Below, piece by piece: positions 1 to 8,600 of a stretch of 12,191 nucleotides of DNA (positions are counted from its first letter, which is position 1; every line of letters starts with the position of its first letter). Source of the stretch: Alphaproteobacteria bacterium. GTDB taxonomy: Bacteria > Pseudomonadota > Alphaproteobacteria > Micavibrionales > Micavibrionaceae. Made by a program: the position numbers and the translations under genes. The DNA lies in the NCBI GenBank assembly GCA_023141075.1, contig JAGLKL010000020.1, positions 1-12,191 on the forward strand, written 5' to 3'. The notes beneath the pieces are model-generated. The model was not told the DNA's origin. It saw only the letters and a list, made by a program, of their open reading frames with translations, and ran no database searches.

Positions 1-77
1 TATTCTTAAGTGGAACTACTATACATTAACGCTTTCTTTAACTTTACCCGTTAAGACAAGAGATAGATAACGGCCAT

Positions 78-83
78 AAGGAA
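78..83 (+). promoter_or_regulatory. Ribosome binding site of the 215-aa hypothetical gene
   Basis: AAGGAA lies 7 nt before the ATG at 91. It supports that start for an otherwise unrecognised gene. Confidence 0.6.
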
Positions 84-90
84 CAAAGCA

Positions 91-738
91 ATGTCTCAAA
101 ATGATCAACAACTGGCACTATTAAAAAACAGATTACAAATGCCTTTGATCGTGCGCGAGCTATTAACCGCCGACTTGCTGCCAAGCGACGATGAGCATTA
201 TGCCCTGCACACTATGCTCAGTGAGTTTTCTATAGAAGATGCTCTATTATGTGGTGCTTTTGTTATGAAAGAGATCGCAGATATTGGTAATGTTCATCCC
301 TCTGACATGGCATTTTTGCATATGGAGTGTGAGCGCCTGATCGAGCGTTACTCAGCCCGCGACGACCTAGCTCAAGAAAACCCGAAGCTTTGGAGTGCTT
401 CACAAATTGAAATGCTTGATGACATAGCCGAAGATCTGGAATCTTTCCTAGACCTTTTGGCTTTGTGCAAACTTTCCTATGAAATCACATCACCCTGCGT
501 CACCGGCATTTTGGAAATACTCGACGCACAACTGCAAAGTCAGCTTATGATAATTGATGAGATTATCACAATGCATCAGGCCGAAATGCTCAGAAAAGTG
601 AATGAGGTTTCCGCTTCTACTACAGTAACGAACACCGTTATTGCTGCACAATACAGCACTTACGGAGACAACATTATCCTCTTCCCCGGCAACCGCACAA
701 CATCCTCAAATTACTTGGACACCATAGGGCCAACATAA
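91..738 (+). CDS. Hypothetical acidic, helical cytoplasmic protein
   Basis: I do not recognise this 215-residue protein. It has no signal peptide or membrane segment. Residues 1-170 look mostly helical and acidic (for example the D/E-rich stretch around 108-122). A low-complexity Ser/Thr/Asn stretch follows at about 172-190, then a short hydrophobic strand, DNIILFPGNR (193-202), and a polar tail. No catalytic motif or metal site is visible. The ATG at 91 is supported by an AAGGAA ribosome binding site at 78-83, at good spacing. The last 28 bases overlap the 3' end of the HIT gene on the other strand, so the two genes are convergent. The ORF is intact, has a proper ribosome binding site and shows no sudden composition change, so I believe it is real. 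The function is unknown. Confidence 0.75.
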   Translation: MSQNDQQLALLKNRLQMPLIVRELLTADLLPSDDEHYALHTMLSEFSIEDALLCGAFVMKEIADIGNVHPSDMAFLHMECERLIERYSARDDLAQENPKLWSASQIEMLDDIAEDLESFLDLLALCKLSYEITSPCVTGILEILDAQLQSQLMIIDEIITMHQAEMLRKVNEVSASTTVTNTVIAAQYSTYGDNIILFPGNRTTSSNYLDTIGPT

Positions 739-1073
739 GCCCCACCGAGAATATGCATATGAAAATGCGGCACTTCCTGCCCTCCGTCATTCTCTGTATT
801 GGCGATACAACGAAACCCGGTTTTCGCTACACCTTTTTCATGCGCTATTTTTGATATTGCTGCAAAAAAAGCCTTGACCTCTTCAGGGCTTGCGCCTGTA
901 CCAAAATCATCTATCGACATATAAGACCCTTTCGGAATAACCAAAATATGGATCGGCGCTTGCGGAGCTATATCGTTAAATGCCAAGACATATTCATCCT
1001 CATACACCTTGTCGCATGGAATCTCGCCCCTTAAAATTTTGGCGAAGACGTTGTTACTATCATATTCACTCAT
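711..1073 (-). CDS. HIT-family (histidine triad) nucleotide-binding hydrolase, HinT-like
   Basis: This 120-residue protein matches the usual length of HinT-like purine nucleoside phosphoramidases, which hydrolyse AMP linked to amines or lysine. The N-terminal part reads NVFAKILRGEIPCDKVYEDE, then LAFNDIAPQAPIHILVIPK, both typical of the family. The histidine triad is HFHMH at residues 103-107 within PHFHMHILGG, where the middle-to-last histidines supply the nucleophile. The ATG at 1073 is preceded by an AAGGAA ribosome binding site (1081-1086, minus strand). The gene diverges from panD, and its 3' end overlaps the hypothetical gene at 91-738. The C-terminal tail after the triad is short. The family assignment is secure. 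The physiological substrate cannot be read from sequence, so no firm gene symbol is given. Confidence 0.93.
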   Translation of the reverse strand: MSEYDSNNVFAKILRGEIPCDKVYEDEYVLAFNDIAPQAPIHILVIPKGSYMSIDDFGTGASPEEVKAFFAAISKIAHEKGVAKTGFRCIANTENDGGQEVPHFHMHILGGAYVGPMVSK

Positions 1074-1107
1074 TAATAATTTCCTTTGATTTCTATGTTC
1101 TTCTTGA

Positions 1108-1125
1108 CTAGGGTTTAAACCCTAG
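1108..1125. promoter_or_regulatory. Perfect 18-bp palindrome between divergent HIT and panD genes
   Basis: CTAGGGTTTAAACCCTAG is an uninterrupted palindrome. It lies 35 bp before the HIT start and 63 bp before the panD start, where an operator controlling one or both genes would sit. On the HIT side its central TTTAAA is spaced 17 bp from an ATAGAA hexamer, so it could overlap a weak -35 box. A role as a regulator binding site is inference. Confidence 0.4.
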
Positions 1126-1188
1126 AGTCCGACCATGTAATTAACACCTTAGCGCAGATTACACATTGAATATAAAAGAAGTAAAGCC

Positions 1189-1551
1189 ATGATTTTGAAC
1201 ATGCTCAAATGCAAACTTCACCGGGCTACGGTAACAAAGGCCGATCTGGATTACGAAGGTTCGATAACGATTGACCGCGACTTGATTGATAAGACGGGAC
1301 TAATTATATATGAGCAAGTCGACGTTCTCAATATCACCAACGGCAACCGCCTGACGACATATGTCATTGAAGGCAAACGCGGCAGCGGCGAAATCTGTAT
1401 TAACGGCGCGGCGGCTCATCTCGTTAAAAAAGGTGATCTGGTGATTATATGTGCTTACGCGCAAGTAGATGAAAAAGAAGCCAAATCATTCGAGCCGACA
1501 ATTTTACTTCTTGATTCGCAAAACAATGTTAAACGTAAGATCGGCGCGTAA
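1189..1551 (+). CDS. panD: Aspartate 1-decarboxylase proenzyme
   Basis: PanD converts L-aspartate to beta-alanine for pantothenate and coenzyme A synthesis in the cytoplasm. The proenzyme cleaves itself at Gly24-Ser25, and Ser25 becomes the pyruvoyl cofactor. Here the numbering from the first ATG matches the E. coli enzyme exactly: Lys9, Tyr22, Gly24-Ser25 within YEGSITID, Arg54, Thr57-Tyr58 and Asn72 in INGAAAH. This agreement supports the start at 1189 over the internal Met at codon 5. The ribosome binding site is weak (a purine-rich AAAAGAAG about 8 nt upstream). At 120 residues the length is close to the family norm. No panB or panC is nearby, so the gene stands apart from the rest of the pathway. 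All catalytic residues are present, so it should be active. Confidence 0.96.
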   Translation: MILNMLKCKLHRATVTKADLDYEGSITIDRDLIDKTGLIIYEQVDVLNITNGNRLTTYVIEGKRGSGEICINGAAAHLVKKGDLVIICAYAQVDEKEAKSFEPTILLLDSQNNVKRKIGA

Positions 1552-1595
1552 CCAAACAGCCGACCACAAAGGATTATTAATTACTAATATTCGCT

Positions 1596-1638
1596 GGAGA
1601 TATGAGAATCCGCTTGACTTATGAACTCTCTGATCTCC
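1596..1638. promoter_or_regulatory. Imperfect inverted repeat upstream of trxA
   Basis: The arms GGAGATATGAGA (1596-1607) and TCTCTGATCTCC (1627-1638) match at 10 of 12 positions around a 19-nt spacer. The dyad ends 12 bp before the TATAAT box of the trxA promoter and so covers its -35 zone. It could be an operator, or a hairpin if transcription reads through from panD. There is no following T-run, so it is not a good terminator. Confidence 0.35.
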
Positions 1639-1650
1639 ATAGTAAAATAG

Positions 1651-1656
1651 TATAAT
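1651..1656 (+). promoter_or_regulatory. Candidate -10 box of the trxA promoter
   Basis: A perfect TATAAT lies 33 bp before the trxA ATG, giving a predicted leader of about 27 nt. No good -35 box stands at 16-18 bp spacing; TTGACT at 1614-1619 is too far away. Transcription may therefore need an activator, or the match may be chance in AT-rich DNA. Confidence 0.35.
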
Positions 1657-1689
1657 TGTTGTGTTGGTATTAAAAATAAGGGGACATAG

Positions 1690-2010
1690 ATGTCTATTGA
1701 GACCGTTAATGATACAAATTTTGAACAAGAAGTAATTAATGCAGACGGCCCGGTTCTGGTTGATTTCTGGGCAGAATGGTGCGGCCCGTGCCGAGCTTTA
1801 ATGCCGGTCGTAGAAGAAATAGCCGTTGAGATGCAAGAAAAAGTTAAAATTGTCAAAGTTGATATTGACGAAGCACCTGTGACTCCCGGTAAATTCGGAT
1901 TACGCGGTGTTCCGACTTTGATGATATTCAAAGAGGGCAAAGTTATTGACACACGTGTCGGCGGTCTGCCAAAAGCACAACTCATTTCTTGGATCGAAGG
2001 CAATTTGTAA
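1690..2010 (+). CDS. trxA: Thioredoxin
   Basis: This 106-residue protein is a single-domain thioredoxin, the cytoplasmic dithiol reductant for ribonucleotide reductase, methionine sulfoxide reductase and other targets. The active site is WCGPC, with the redox cysteines at 31 and 34, in the standard context VDFWAEWCGPC. Asp25 is the buried acid, and the cis-proline is Pro75 in RGVPT. The length is that of E. coli TrxA. The ATG at 1690 has an AGGGGAC ribosome binding site at 1679-1685. The loop before the cis-proline (EAPVTPGKFGLRG) differs slightly from the common NPxTAxKYGIRG but keeps the fold. In many alphaproteobacteria trxA follows addA on the same strand, whereas here it faces addA and converges with it. 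Confidence 0.96.
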   Translation: MSIETVNDTNFEQEVINADGPVLVDFWAEWCGPCRALMPVVEEIAVEMQEKVKIVKVDIDEAPVTPGKFGLRGVPTLMIFKEGKVIDTRVGGLPKAQLISWIEGNL

Positions 2011-2041
2011 CTTTTCCAAAAATTACAGAAATCATTAGATT

Positions 2042-2073
2042 AAAAAAATTCGCCATTAAGGCAGTCTTTTTTT
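2042..2073. terminator. Possible bidirectional terminator between trxA and addA
   Basis: Seven A's (2042-2048) and seven T's (2067-2073) flank a short GCC-ATTAA-GGC hairpin (2052-2062), with mismatched bases between. The A and T runs give a U-tail in either direction, which suits two converging genes. The GC stem is only 3 bp, so this is a weak candidate. Confidence 0.4.
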
Positions 2074-2080
2074 GCACTAT

Positions 2081-5000
2081 TCACACATCCACCCTCATCA
2101 AGCGCGGTACATCCGTCCAAAGAAGTGCACAATGAATGCTGTGCTTAGGATAAATTTTTTGCACAACGTCCCGGTAAGCTTTAAGCTGATCACGGTAGAT
2201 TTTTGGAACAGCTTCCTTTTCGCGAGGAGAGGGGCGGTTGGTTTTATAATCGACAATCCAGATATCCTTCTCGCTAATAACCAAACGATCTATTTGTCCG
2301 CTAATAACTTTTCCATCCGGCATCAACGCAGTAACGGGAACTTCCGCCATAGAGCCATGCCTGAAAAAATCCTTATATTCCGGGTGGCTTAATATGGCAC
2401 AAACTTCCTCTACAATGCTCTCGCGCACATCCTGTGATAATTCGCCTTCGTTCTTGTTTACAAAACCCTCTGCAATTTCCTTGTGCTTCTCTTGTGGATA
2501 ATCAGGCAAGAACTCCAGCAATTTATGCGTAACATTCCCGCGCAAAAACCGTTTATTGTGCGCTGTCACTAATGGAGACAAACTGCGATCCTGCTTTTCC
2601 TCCTCTTGTGAAGGACGTGAAGGCACAAGAGGTTTTGGAGGAACAGGTTCGGACTCAGGCTTTTCAAAAACCCAAGGTTCAAATTCCGGCACAATAATCT
2701 CTGCTCTCCTTTTTCCTTCAACTTTATCGGGCTTTTTTGTTTGCGGATTTTCAATTCGAAGCACTTCACCTTCTGGAATATTTATATGCTGCACCAATTC
2801 ATCTTTTTCCATCGCTGCCTGTATTTTTTCATACCACCCCCCCTCTTTTGATCCCGTTGCACCGGTATAACCCGTGACATATAATCTGTCCGCAGCTCTG
2901 GTCATGGCAACATAAAGAAGCCGGTTCTGCTCTTCTTCCTCTACGCATAATCTTTCATTTTTATAAAACGCGTACACCTCAGGCATAGCATTAACATTCG
3001 ATGCATATAACGGAACACCCAATCCTGTTTTCGCCGGCCAGAGCACATTGTCTCGATTTTGTCGCTTCCTTTTTTGCATTGTATCCGGCAAAATAACAAC
3101 CGGTGCTTGCAGTCCTTTCGCTCCATGGATAGTCATAATTCGCACCTTGTTTTCTGCCTCTTCCATTTCTCGTTTTATTTCTTTACGGACTCTATCTTGT
3201 TCATCAAGAAATTTCTGTATGTGGTCGGCATGATCGTACGTAAAATCCAAGGCCATATTTAACAATTCATCTATAGGATCAAATGCCTCTTCTCCAAGCC
3301 GTCTACACATTGCCCGCATGCCCGAATAGGAATCAGCCGGACATTTTTCGCTCAAAATTATAGAAAAGAATTCATAGCTATTGAACATACGAACCCGTCC
3401 TGCCATTCGAGACAAATACTGTTGTACGCTTCTCCTTTTATCCTCATCAGGCAAGATTATCTCTTCACCAAGTCCCTCTAGCCGACCCCAATCCGGGTTA
3501 CACAATTCTTGCCATAACGTACCCGCCCTTCTATAGGATAGAGCAAATATATCGTCCTCGCTGTACCCTATAAAGGGAGATTTTAATACTTCTGCAAGCG
3601 TTAAATCATCCTCTGGAAGAAGACAAAACCGTGCCAAAGCAATCAAATCCTGAACCGCGAGTTGATCTGACACGATCATACGATCTGCACCGATCACCGG
3701 AACACCTCTCATCTTCAAGGCGCGAATTAGGTGCTCCACAATACCGGTACGCGAGCGGACAAGAATCATAATATCTCCCGGTTCTAACGACCTGTCACGG
3801 CTCTTTATAATTTCATTACCAGACGTCCAGTTTTTAATTTTTTCAGCAATAAAACGCGCCATCGTTTCAGCACCAAAGTCATGCGTCTGAACCTGAACCA
3901 TCGGCTCCCAAGGAGACAGTTTCTCAGGCTTAAGGCTCTCAAAAATAGGCCAGAGTTCTACAGTTCCTTCCTGGCCTTCTCTATAAGCACGATGGTGAAT
4001 ATTAGTTTCTCCCAACGCCCTACACGATATTTCATCTGTAAAAACATTATCGACCACTCTCAATATGCTTTCAGTCGAACGGAATGATATATCCAGAGGA
4101 ACAATATTATTAATCTGCCCCGCCTGTTTTATTTTTTTATCGAACACGCCTTCCATGCGTTTAAACTCATCTGGAGCTGCCCTTTGAAATCCATAAATCG
4201 ATTGCTTAATATCCCCAACTGTAAAATACGTACGCACGACATCTTCACGAGATCCCTCCCCGCTAAAAAAATCATCACTGAGAGTTTCGATAATTTTCCA
4301 TTGTTCCGGATTAGTATCCTGTGCCTCATCGATCAAAATATGGTCGATACCCTGATCGAGTTTATAAAGTACCCAAGACAATACCTGTGCACGCGCATCA
4401 TCATTCAGATTTTCAAATGCATCGGTACACCCTGTTAACAACTTCATTGTACGGCTGATTAAATCAGCATAATCCAGACAACCTTCTTTTTGCTTTAAGT
4501 GCTCATAGTTGTTCAAGACCTCCTGTGCGACATAAAAAATATCGCGTGTCATTTGTGCACTGTGTACGCATTTAATCGTATCGATAAGTTCTATAATACG
4601 CTCTGCTTCCTTATGCAGAATATCGCTAACATGCGGACGTGTTTTATTAATTGCTGCCGGAGGAAATGCCTTTTTGTGAACTGTATCTTTCATCGTAAGA
4701 AAAGCTTTTCGATACAGCGAAAAATCTTCCACTCGATCTTCCTGCCGTGCAACAATCCAATCTAGAATATAAACAGCACGCTGCGGCGCAAGCTTCCCTC
4801 CAGCCTCAATAAACGTTTCTGCGGCCTCTCTCAATCCTTCTCGATCAAATTGCCCTTCTTCACAGAATTCCTTAACAAGACCTTCAGCTTTTTCTCCCTG
4901 CACAATACCGTAAAAGCCGCACAGCCCGGAATATATCCCTTCCACATTGTGGTATTTCCGCAGCAACCCGGAGATCTGGTTTCTTTCTTTACTCATTTCA

Positions 5001-5656
5001 GAAATTTGAGCAACAAAACTCTCGGAACCAAGAGCAATACTCAGATTATAAAAAGCCTCGGAAAGAGGAGAGCCGCTTTGCTCCGACTCTCTGGCTTTAT
5101 TAATCATTTGCGCTTGAGCCCGCCGCATAAACTCATTTGCCTGCCCTTCATCTATGACCTTAAAATCAGGCGGAACCCCTGCCTCTATTGGAAAACGCCC
5201 CAGAACAGACTGACAAAAAGCGTGTATCGTCATGATTTGCAGCCCGCCTGAGCTATCCACAATCTCGGCAAAAAGACGTCTGGCCGCATCTATATGCGTT
5301 CGTTCCGGCGGATAACCTAAAAGTTTCTCCAACCTGTGCCGTAATGATTTATCCCGAACTGGATTATCAACATCCATAACTGCCCAGGAACCAAGCCTTT
5401 TCGTGATACGTACAGCCATTTCATTGGCCGCCGCCTTAGTATAAGTCAGACACACCAAACGCTGTAAAGGCGTGCCCTCCTGCCCATTTTCCCGTGGTAA
5501 CAGCAACCGGAGCACTCTATCAGTAAGAACTTTTGTTTTTCCCGTTCCAGCAGAAGCGCTCACCCACGCACTCTTTTGCGGATGAGAAGCAAGATTTTGT
5601 GCATCATCTGCAGTTTGAAATCTAGGTATTTCATCTATATTCTCATTTTGAACCAT
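2081..5656 (-). CDS. addA: Double-strand break repair helicase-nuclease subunit AddA, alphaproteobacterial type
   Basis: AddA is the UvrD-like helicase and 3'-strand nuclease subunit of AddAB, the RecBCD counterpart that resects DNA ends for RecA. From the ATG at 5656 it has 1191 residues. Helicase motifs are in order: Walker A ASAGTGKT (34-41), TYTKAAANEM (71-80), TIHAFCQ (about 142-148), IDEAQD (442-447), VGDIKQSIYGF (480-490), SFRS (about 524-527), TIHGAKG (about 841-848) and YVAMTRAADRL (about 915-925). The RecB-family nuclease at the C-terminus keeps His1044, Glu1105, Asp1123, Asp1136-Tyr-Lys1138 and Gln1157-Leu-Lys-Ala-Tyr. A Pro/Glu-rich linker (about 990-1025) joins the halves. The open frame extends to a GTG at 5692, overlapping addB. 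I prefer 5656 because it is an ATG, 1 nt after the addB stop, with GGAGCGGAG just upstream, and gives the usual short N-terminus before Walker A. Both catalytic sites look intact. Confidence 0.96.
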   Translation of the reverse strand: MVQNENIDEIPRFQTADDAQNLASHPQKSAWVSASAGTGKTKVLTDRVLRLLLPRENGQEGTPLQRLVCLTYTKAAANEMAVRITKRLGSWAVMDVDNPVRDKSLRHRLEKLLGYPPERTHIDAARRLFAEIVDSSGGLQIMTIHAFCQSVLGRFPIEAGVPPDFKVIDEGQANEFMRRAQAQMINKARESEQSGSPLSEAFYNLSIALGSESFVAQISEMSKERNQISGLLRKYHNVEGIYSGLCGFYGIVQGEKAEGLVKEFCEEGQFDREGLREAAETFIEAGGKLAPQRAVYILDWIVARQEDRVEDFSLYRKAFLTMKDTVHKKAFPPAAINKTRPHVSDILHKEAERIIELIDTIKCVHSAQMTRDIFYVAQEVLNNYEHLKQKEGCLDYADLISRTMKLLTGCTDAFENLNDDARAQVLSWVLYKLDQGIDHILIDEAQDTNPEQWKIIETLSDDFFSGEGSREDVVRTYFTVGDIKQSIYGFQRAAPDEFKRMEGVFDKKIKQAGQINNIVPLDISFRSTESILRVVDNVFTDEISCRALGETNIHHRAYREGQEGTVELWPIFESLKPEKLSPWEPMVQVQTHDFGAETMARFIAEKIKNWTSGNEIIKSRDRSLEPGDIMILVRSRTGIVEHLIRALKMRGVPVIGADRMIVSDQLAVQDLIALARFCLLPEDDLTLAEVLKSPFIGYSEDDIFALSYRRAGTLWQELCNPDWGRLEGLGEEIILPDEDKRRSVQQYLSRMAGRVRMFNSYEFFSIILSEKCPADSYSGMRAMCRRLGEEAFDPIDELLNMALDFTYDHADHIQKFLDEQDRVRKEIKREMEEAENKVRIMTIHGAKGLQAPVVILPDTMQKRKRQNRDNVLWPAKTGLGVPLYASNVNAMPEVYAFYKNERLCVEEEEQNRLLYVAMTRAADRLYVTGYTGATGSKEGGWYEKIQAAMEKDELVQHINIPEGEVLRIENPQTKKPDKVEGKRRAEIIVPEFEPWVFEKPESEPVPPKPLVPSRPSQEEEKQDRSLSPLVTAHNKRFLRGNVTHKLLEFLPDYPQEKHKEIAEGFVNKNEGELSQDVRESIVEEVCAILSHPEYKDFFRHGSMAEVPVTALMPDGKVISGQIDRLVISEKDIWIVDYKTNRPSPREKEAVPKIYRDQLKAYRDVVQKIYPKHSIHCALLWTDVPRLMRVDV

Positions 5657-5657
5657 A

Positions 5658-8600
5658 TCACTCCGCTCCATTTTCATATGTAGCACTGTCACCCTGATTG
5701 TCTGTAACGCTCCATTCTTTTAGGCGGGAAATAAGCTCATAATCATAATAACGCAGCATCCGGCTTGTATCCGGCATGCAGTAATAAGGAACCTCTTCGT
5801 TACGATAAGTCCGCACCAAAATTTCCAGCCCTTCCTTTGCTGCGTCGATAGTTTTGGAAATATCACCCTCAATACGAACCACCTGACCGGCCTCTTGCGC
5901 ACCGTTAATCTTCCAGTACCCAAGGTAACCGGCCTGTCCTTCAGTAATTGAAACCTCCTGTTTCATATCATTTTTGTTATCTTTCTTCCCAAACCCACGC
6001 CCGTCAAACCCGCCATTTTGCAAAATCAGTGCTTCCAGCGGCAACTGCGACAACGCAGCCTCCTTAAGCTTATTCTCCGAAAACGTACCGGCGGATTTAT
6101 AATCAATAATCGCATAACAGCCATTATCCAAACGATCTATCCTATCCGCAATACCGTGCAGGTTAAACGGCTCTCCATCAACATTCAGATCAATATTCCC
6201 TTTGACCTCGCTTGCAACAAACTCTGCCTTTTCGCGCCAACGTGTTTCATTGTCCACAATCCAGTCCGCCATTTGCATAAGGCGCGGCCACCATGCTTGC
6301 ACAAAATCTTCATTATGCCTTTCCTCCGCCATAATATCTTTGGCAATGACTAAAAAACCGTTCTGGGCATCTTCTGGCAACTCTTTCGGATATGACCGGG
6401 TGAAACGATCCAGCATGCTATGCAATAACGCTCCCTTAAGTGCAGCTTCATTGTCCTGACGCAATGAAGGAAGCTTACGCAACCCAAGCACATAGTAAAC
6501 ATAAATGGAATACGGATCTTTCAGCCAAATATCAACCTTTGTCACCGATATCTTTCCCGGTCTGACAGCTAAAGGCGGACATGGTCGCGGACGTTGGCAA
6601 GCTTGCGCCGGAACATTATCAAGCTTACGGAACCATGCCAAATACGGCCCTTTTGACAAATCTTCCAGAGACATACTGCCTGCCTGCAAAATAGTTTCCA
6701 GCCTGTCCAGCCATCGCGAAGGCAATGTCGGCGCTCCATCAACCTTTTGCGCCCTAGTCATCACAACGCGCGGACTGCAAAAACCCTGCACAAAATCATG
6801 TGCTGCAAAACCCACCTTTTGATCCTGCGACGGCAAGCCGAATTCCCTGCGCATAGGTCGCGACATCCACGGATCATGCCCCGCCTCCGGCGGCCACACA
6901 CCTTCATTCAAACCACCTAATATCACTGTGTCGGCTTTTGTCAACCGGGATTCCATCTGTCCCAAAATCAGCAAACGCGGATGCAAGCCGTAAGCCACGC
7001 GCAATATAACATCACGCATTAAGGTAGAAACAATATTTATATAATCCTCATACAATACGTCCTTCATCAAATGCGCATGCTCAAGCAGTTGTGCAAAAAA
7101 CTGTGAAATATGTTGCCCGGCATCGCCTGCCCAGTAAACACCCGGTATTTCTTTGTCCTCTCCCCCTTCCTTTGTCAAAGCCTCAATCACCTCTATATGC
7201 GCCTTCAGACACTGCTCCATATTAACGAAACCACCGGCCTCGGTAATATCTGTCAGAGGAACCAACGCATCATAAAATGCGCCAATAAAACTTCCGACTC
7301 CTTTTGGAAGAATATCATCAGCCAGCACCATTTCCCGCAATAATGAATGAGAAGTTATAACCTTGCCTTGCCGCAACACTGTTTTTTCTATGAGACTTGT
7401 ATAATGATATACGTCCTCTTTACTATACCCAAAACGACACAAAGAACTTTTCAGAACCGATAAAAAAGCTACCGGATCAAAATTCTGTCTAGCAGCTTCA
7501 AGGCACAAAATTGCAAGTTTCCCCTGCGAAGTATTCGCTAAATTAATACCGGCTGAGTCATCAACCTCAATCTCCCAACGTCTGCAAAAAGCCTTTACCC
7601 TGCGTGCCAGACCACGATCAGGAGTAACCAGCGCACAAACGCGCGTTTTATCTTCCAGAGCCTCACGCATAATCATGGCGATCAGCCCGGCCTCCTCGCT
7701 TTGAGTGGTACATTGATAATACTCCAGCCCGTTTATCATAGCCTTTAGGTCGCTATTCTTTGCAAAAACCTGCCATTGAGACGTTGTTTGTGCAGGTAAC
7801 ATCATCGCCGAAGCCAGTTTATGACGCAACGCTCCGCACTTGTCTTTCTCAACTATTTCAAGATCACACACATTTTTTCGTTCAATCCCGAAACATTGCA
7901 GCAAAACCTTCAAGCTGTGCTGCGGATGAGTCTCGTTTACGTGCAGCCAAGCCTCATCATCCATATCCTGATCCAGCCCCGGCAAAATAACCATTCCCTC
8001 TTTCATCTCGCTTATAGTACGTAGCAATTCGGCAGCAGCAGGAATAGAACCACTGGAACCGGCAGCAATCACAGGCCCGTTAGGAGGCGTTCTTCGCCAG
8101 TGATCTGCAAGAGCTAAAAGCATTAAATTGCGATGCTCGGCAGCATCTATAGCGTTGTTCTCTTCCAGAATCTTCGGCCACTCCTCACTTATTATGCGCA
8201 AAAACTTCAAAGTAATCTGCCAGTGTTCGGAAAACTCCTCAGGAACTATTTTATGCAGATCAGCAAAATCAAGACCTTCAACAATTACCTGATCGATAAA
8301 ACGGCTTAAAGCCTGCGCAAGCCCCAGAGCACGCTCCATTCCCTGCACATAATCAGGCATGGCACATATAAGTCTGGCCAGTAAAATCCGGCGCTTTAAA
8401 AGAGATATAGCCGCCGGAATATCCAGAAAATCATCTCCTTGTCCAAACATCATAAGGGAAATTTCGTCTTCATCAACGTCCCCCAGCGCACTCATTTGCG
8501 GCAATAGAAGCGCCTTTCCTTCATTCAAAGCCAAAAACGTTTCGCGCATCACCCGGCATGTGCGGCGTGTTGGCAATAATAAGCGGTAGCGAACCAACTC

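Noticed and set aside
26..54. Three TTAA half-sites resembling CtrA boxes before the first gene
   Set aside because: Their start-to-start spacing is 12 and 13 bp, whereas the CtrA pattern TTAA-N7-TTAAC needs 11; in AT-rich DNA this is likely chance.
1541..1563. TCGGC/GCCGA inverted repeat at the end of panD as a terminator
   Set aside because: The stem is only 5 bp with a 13-nt loop and no T-run follows.
1584..2003. 139-codon open frame antisense to trxA
   Set aside because: It is the mirror of a clear thioredoxin gene, has no ribosome binding site signal and no recognisable protein features.
2556..4765. Several plus-strand open frames opposite addA
   Set aside because: They lie wholly within an intact addA, their translations look like low-complexity antisense, and none has gene-like context.
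5657..5692. Upstream GTG start at 5692 for addA, overlapping addB by 35 bp
   Set aside because: The ATG at 5656 has a GGAGCGGAG site, directly follows the addB stop and gives the family's usual N-terminus; the longer form is possible but less likely.
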